A stretch of 64,000 nucleotides of DNA from Amyelois transitella (Eukaryota; Arthropoda; Insecta; Lepidoptera; Pyralidae): assembly GCF_032362555.1 (NCBI RefSeq), contig NC_083507.1, forward strand, positions 251,001 through 315,000, given 5' to 3'. Positions 61,279 to 64,000 of the stretch are shown in pieces. The notes below the pieces were generated by a model. The model was not told the origin of the DNA and made no database searches. It worked only from the letters and a program-made list of their open reading frames with translations. Made by a program: the position numbers and the translations under genes. Within the stretch, counting starts at the first letter, position 1. Every line of letters starts with the position of its first letter.

Positions 61279-61945
61279 AGCTCTTCCGGACCGGGACGCG
61301 ATTGATCCGATCAATCTTCTAAATGAGATGTTAAATTCTTAATCGTGGCCGTGAAGCATTCAAAAGCTGCCCGTTTTTCCTCGGGGGCCGGCGAGAGGCG
61401 ACTCTGCATGCATTTATTCGCGTTGCGATGTTTGTGAACATTTACAACAGAAGCTATAGCTCATTATAGTAATTATTTTGCATAACAATATATTTACACT
61501 GTACGTACTAGTTACCTACCTATATGAATATTTACAAAGCCTATGGCAAATATTTTAAGCATTTCGAGAGTGTGGTTTATATATACTATTCCTGTAATAA
61601 CTTATATTCTTATTTATTTTGAATGCAAATTTCTGGGACGTGGTTATTTTTATGAGAGGTGAGTGGTGTGTTGTGCATCTATATAAGAATTCTACCTGGA
61701 ACTTGTTTCCTTGTTTGACATAACAAATTATGATTTGAAGGTTCCCTATTTTGTGAGGGTTTTAAGAAAGTGACAGTCACTTCCACTCTCAGTTCATTCT
61801 CACTATTGCTTGTATTTAATTTGAACAGATCATAGTATCTAAGTACGCATTTCTCTAACAAGAACTAAAATTAAAAGACAAAAATAACTGGTATCTTCGG
61901 ATTATGTAAAAGGTAAAAGTATCCAAAACCTAAAAGGTCCGAAGT

Positions 61946-64000
61946 AGTGCAGTTTCAAAGCGGGGCTTGTAGTTGTAATACAAGGAATTCTTCAAAGTCG
62001 TCACACTGCGGCGCGGCGGCAGAGCAGTTCCAGCACGGGCCCCTGTTACAATTTGACATGTCTAATAGAAATAGAAGGGTTTCTTGTATTACAAGTAAAG
62101 TTCAGTATATCTACTCCTGCCATAACCTGTGACCAACGTTAGTTTTGGTATAAGTACAATTTTTTTTACTTGGCTCAAAATAACGTCAAATGTAAATTGA
62201 AAGAGCTAATTTCTAATGATGTATGTATAGGTACATGTGTGTAATGTTGTTAGAAATCTTCAGTACCTAAATAGTTTAATTTTGTAAGTCGCCTCCAATC
62301 TTGCTTTTCATTTGCAAGTACTTTTTATAGCAAAGTGCGCTACAAAATTTTAAAGTTATTTAGAATATGTTGTAGTTTATTTTTAACGTGTGTGTTATGA
62401 TGAAAAGTTATTTTGTTAACGCTCATTGTAATACTTAAAAATCTCAAATTATCGCTGTAACTGAAAACAAGATTTCTCATTACTCTGAACATTAAACTCA
62501 AGATTTCTATATATTTAAAATAACATGTCGCCTTGTCAAAATTCAATTAATTACTATTCATTATTATAAAATCACGTTTTATTATTCTCGTCTTTTGGCT
62601 ACGAAGCTTGGTTCCGCCCACAAAAGACAGCAAGTAATTTATGCTTGACTAGAGGACGCCCGCGACTCCGCCCTCGTAAATCGAAAAATTACGGGAAATC
62701 CTGTCTTAGTGCACCACATAAAGAACCTAAGCGCCGTTTTCGCGCCAATTTCAAGTCTCTAAACCCAGCGGTTTGGGCTGTGCGTTGATATCAGTGTCAT
62801 TCACTTTCTTGTTGCATATATTTAGATAGATAATATGCTTGCCCGAAACCAGTCCTTGTCCCAAACCTTTTAAGGAATCAAATTTTTTATCGTTATAGAC
62901 TTGAAACAGAAGCTAGTAGGTACACCCTGCGCAGTCATGTGGGATTCGACTTCAGAGCGCGTGAGATTGCCTAAGCCTTGAATGTTACAGAAGTAATATT
63001 TAGTGAGAATGGGCGCGCGATAAACAATATATATGGTGTTTTCGGTCTAAGGTAGAGGAAATGCTTATTTTGACTCAATAAAGATAATTTATTTCGAATA
63101 TATGTTATTAACAGACAACATGTATGCAAGTAACAATAGTGTTACGTGGTATTTTATTAGGTGCTGTGTTGGTTATTTCGGTCGTGTTGAAACAAGTCCT
63201 GATTTCAGGGTTTGCAGGTAGTTGTGTGCCTTGTCCTTTTGGGTCAACTCAAACTTGGGAAATGTATATGTGATAAAAATACACAAAAATGAACTCTAAT
63301 GTTGTTGTAATAAAGAATTAGGTTATGACCTAGCAAGCATTCTAATGTTGGTAATCGATTTCACGCTTTATTGCAATAATTATAAAGTTCGTTTTATCTT
63401 TATGTTTCAGTAATTTTTTTTTTCTATGTTTGCGCCTGACCCTTCGCTCATTGGCCTCTGCACTTTCTGACTGATACTAATGTACAGTGGGAAATAAATC
63501 AAGTGCAAGATATGCCTTTGGACTATGAGTGAATCAGAGTGTTGCCAACACTTGCTGTAATATCCTAAGTGTAATCAGAGTATGAAATAAGATTAATTAA
63601 TTTTTAATATGGGATGTTTGAATTTTATTCTCAGTCAATATGCTGACTAGCTTTTAAAGTATGCTGTGTCAATTATGGTATTTTATTAATTCCATGTTTT
63701 TTGTAATTGCACAAATGGGATTCAGTAAGCCAGTGTACAAATCATTTATTTTATAGACACATGCGCACACACATTCAGTCAAACACATGGAAATTAAATG
63801 GTTTAGTATCATATGGGACCGGGATGAAAACCGTTTTCTGTAATTTTATAATAAGACATGTATACTTGTCGGTGTTAGTAAATTTTGATATCTAAAGTTA
63901 ACTATTGTGCCACCATGAGGCGAGATAAACAGTTTATTTTAAACGCTGCTATTATGACCCAATGAAGGCTTCTAAAACTTATTTTTACAGCGCCCTTTGA
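61946..64000. other. Right end of window, no gene supported
   Basis: A dispersed repeat fragment lies at 62650-62790 (GCCCGCGACTCCGCCCTCGT, ATTACGGGAAATCCTGTCTT). A small palindromic TTGTAATACAAG motif occurs twice, near 61974 and 62080. The remaining AT-rich sequence has only short ORFs without coding character. Part may still be 3' UTR of cytochrome b5. Confidence 0.4.

Larger units (their letters stand above)
60565..61945 (+). other. Probable 3' UTR of the membrane form of cytochrome b5
   Basis: It follows the stop at 60562-60564 and carries AATAAA at 61273-61278. No repeat families of the window are recognised here, in contrast to the introns, which supports transcribed and constrained sequence. 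It includes a hairpin at 61132-61225. Confidence 0.4.

Overview
The window reads as nuclear DNA of a moth or butterfly (Lepidoptera); the species is not determinable from sequence alone. The evidence is short GC-richer exons with GT/AG boundaries in AT-rich introns, insect versions of conserved eukaryotic genes, AATAAA polyadenylation signals, and a dense load of short interspersed repeats of types common in lepidopteran genomes. There is no bacterial operon, CRISPR array or rRNA.

Layout, left to right. (1) 1-7.9 kb: gene-free and repeat-rich, with one copy of a ~2 kb foldback transposon that carries a THAP-like first exon. (2) 7992-12464 (+): 3' exons of a gene resembling the phostensin/taperin family, with two alternative terminal exons. 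(3) 18177-19880 (+): an intronless delta-1-pyrroline-5-carboxylate dehydrogenase gene (ALDH4A1 family). (4) 22574-23815 (+): Hikeshi, four exons. (5) 26418-44629 (-): CDC7 kinase, ten exons that join in phase to 495 codons plus stop. Its introns hold most of the unusual DNA: a 2.9 kb TG/CCGTG satellite, a 120-bp x ~24 minisatellite derived from its own exon 7, two pogo-like MITEs, and a three-layer nest (SINE, then THAP/foldback element, then an intact copia LTR retrotransposon with identical LTRs). (6) 45021-45619 (+): CISD3, divergent from CDC7 over a ~390-bp shared upstream region. (7) 46.2-50.0 kb: a TIR element filled with RTE-like non-LTR fragments, one of which contains a foldback element with perfect 177-bp arms. 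(8) 50746-60564 (+): cytochrome b5 with two predicted C-termini, a transmembrane tail and a read-through tail ending in a CaaX-like CVLA. (9) 60.6-64 kb: probable 3' UTR and intergenic DNA.

The genes are unrelated housekeeping functions: proline catabolism, Hsp70 nuclear import, replication licensing kinase, mitochondrial Fe-S protein, and ER electron carrier. Three observations stand out. The CDC7 exon-7 minisatellite has a higher-order block duplication and segregating stop-codon variants. Cytochrome b5 has a candidate CaaX isoform. Several exons have transposable elements within about 30 bp of their splice acceptors. All exon models are hand-built from reading frame, phase and splice consensus; no alignment or transcript data were available.
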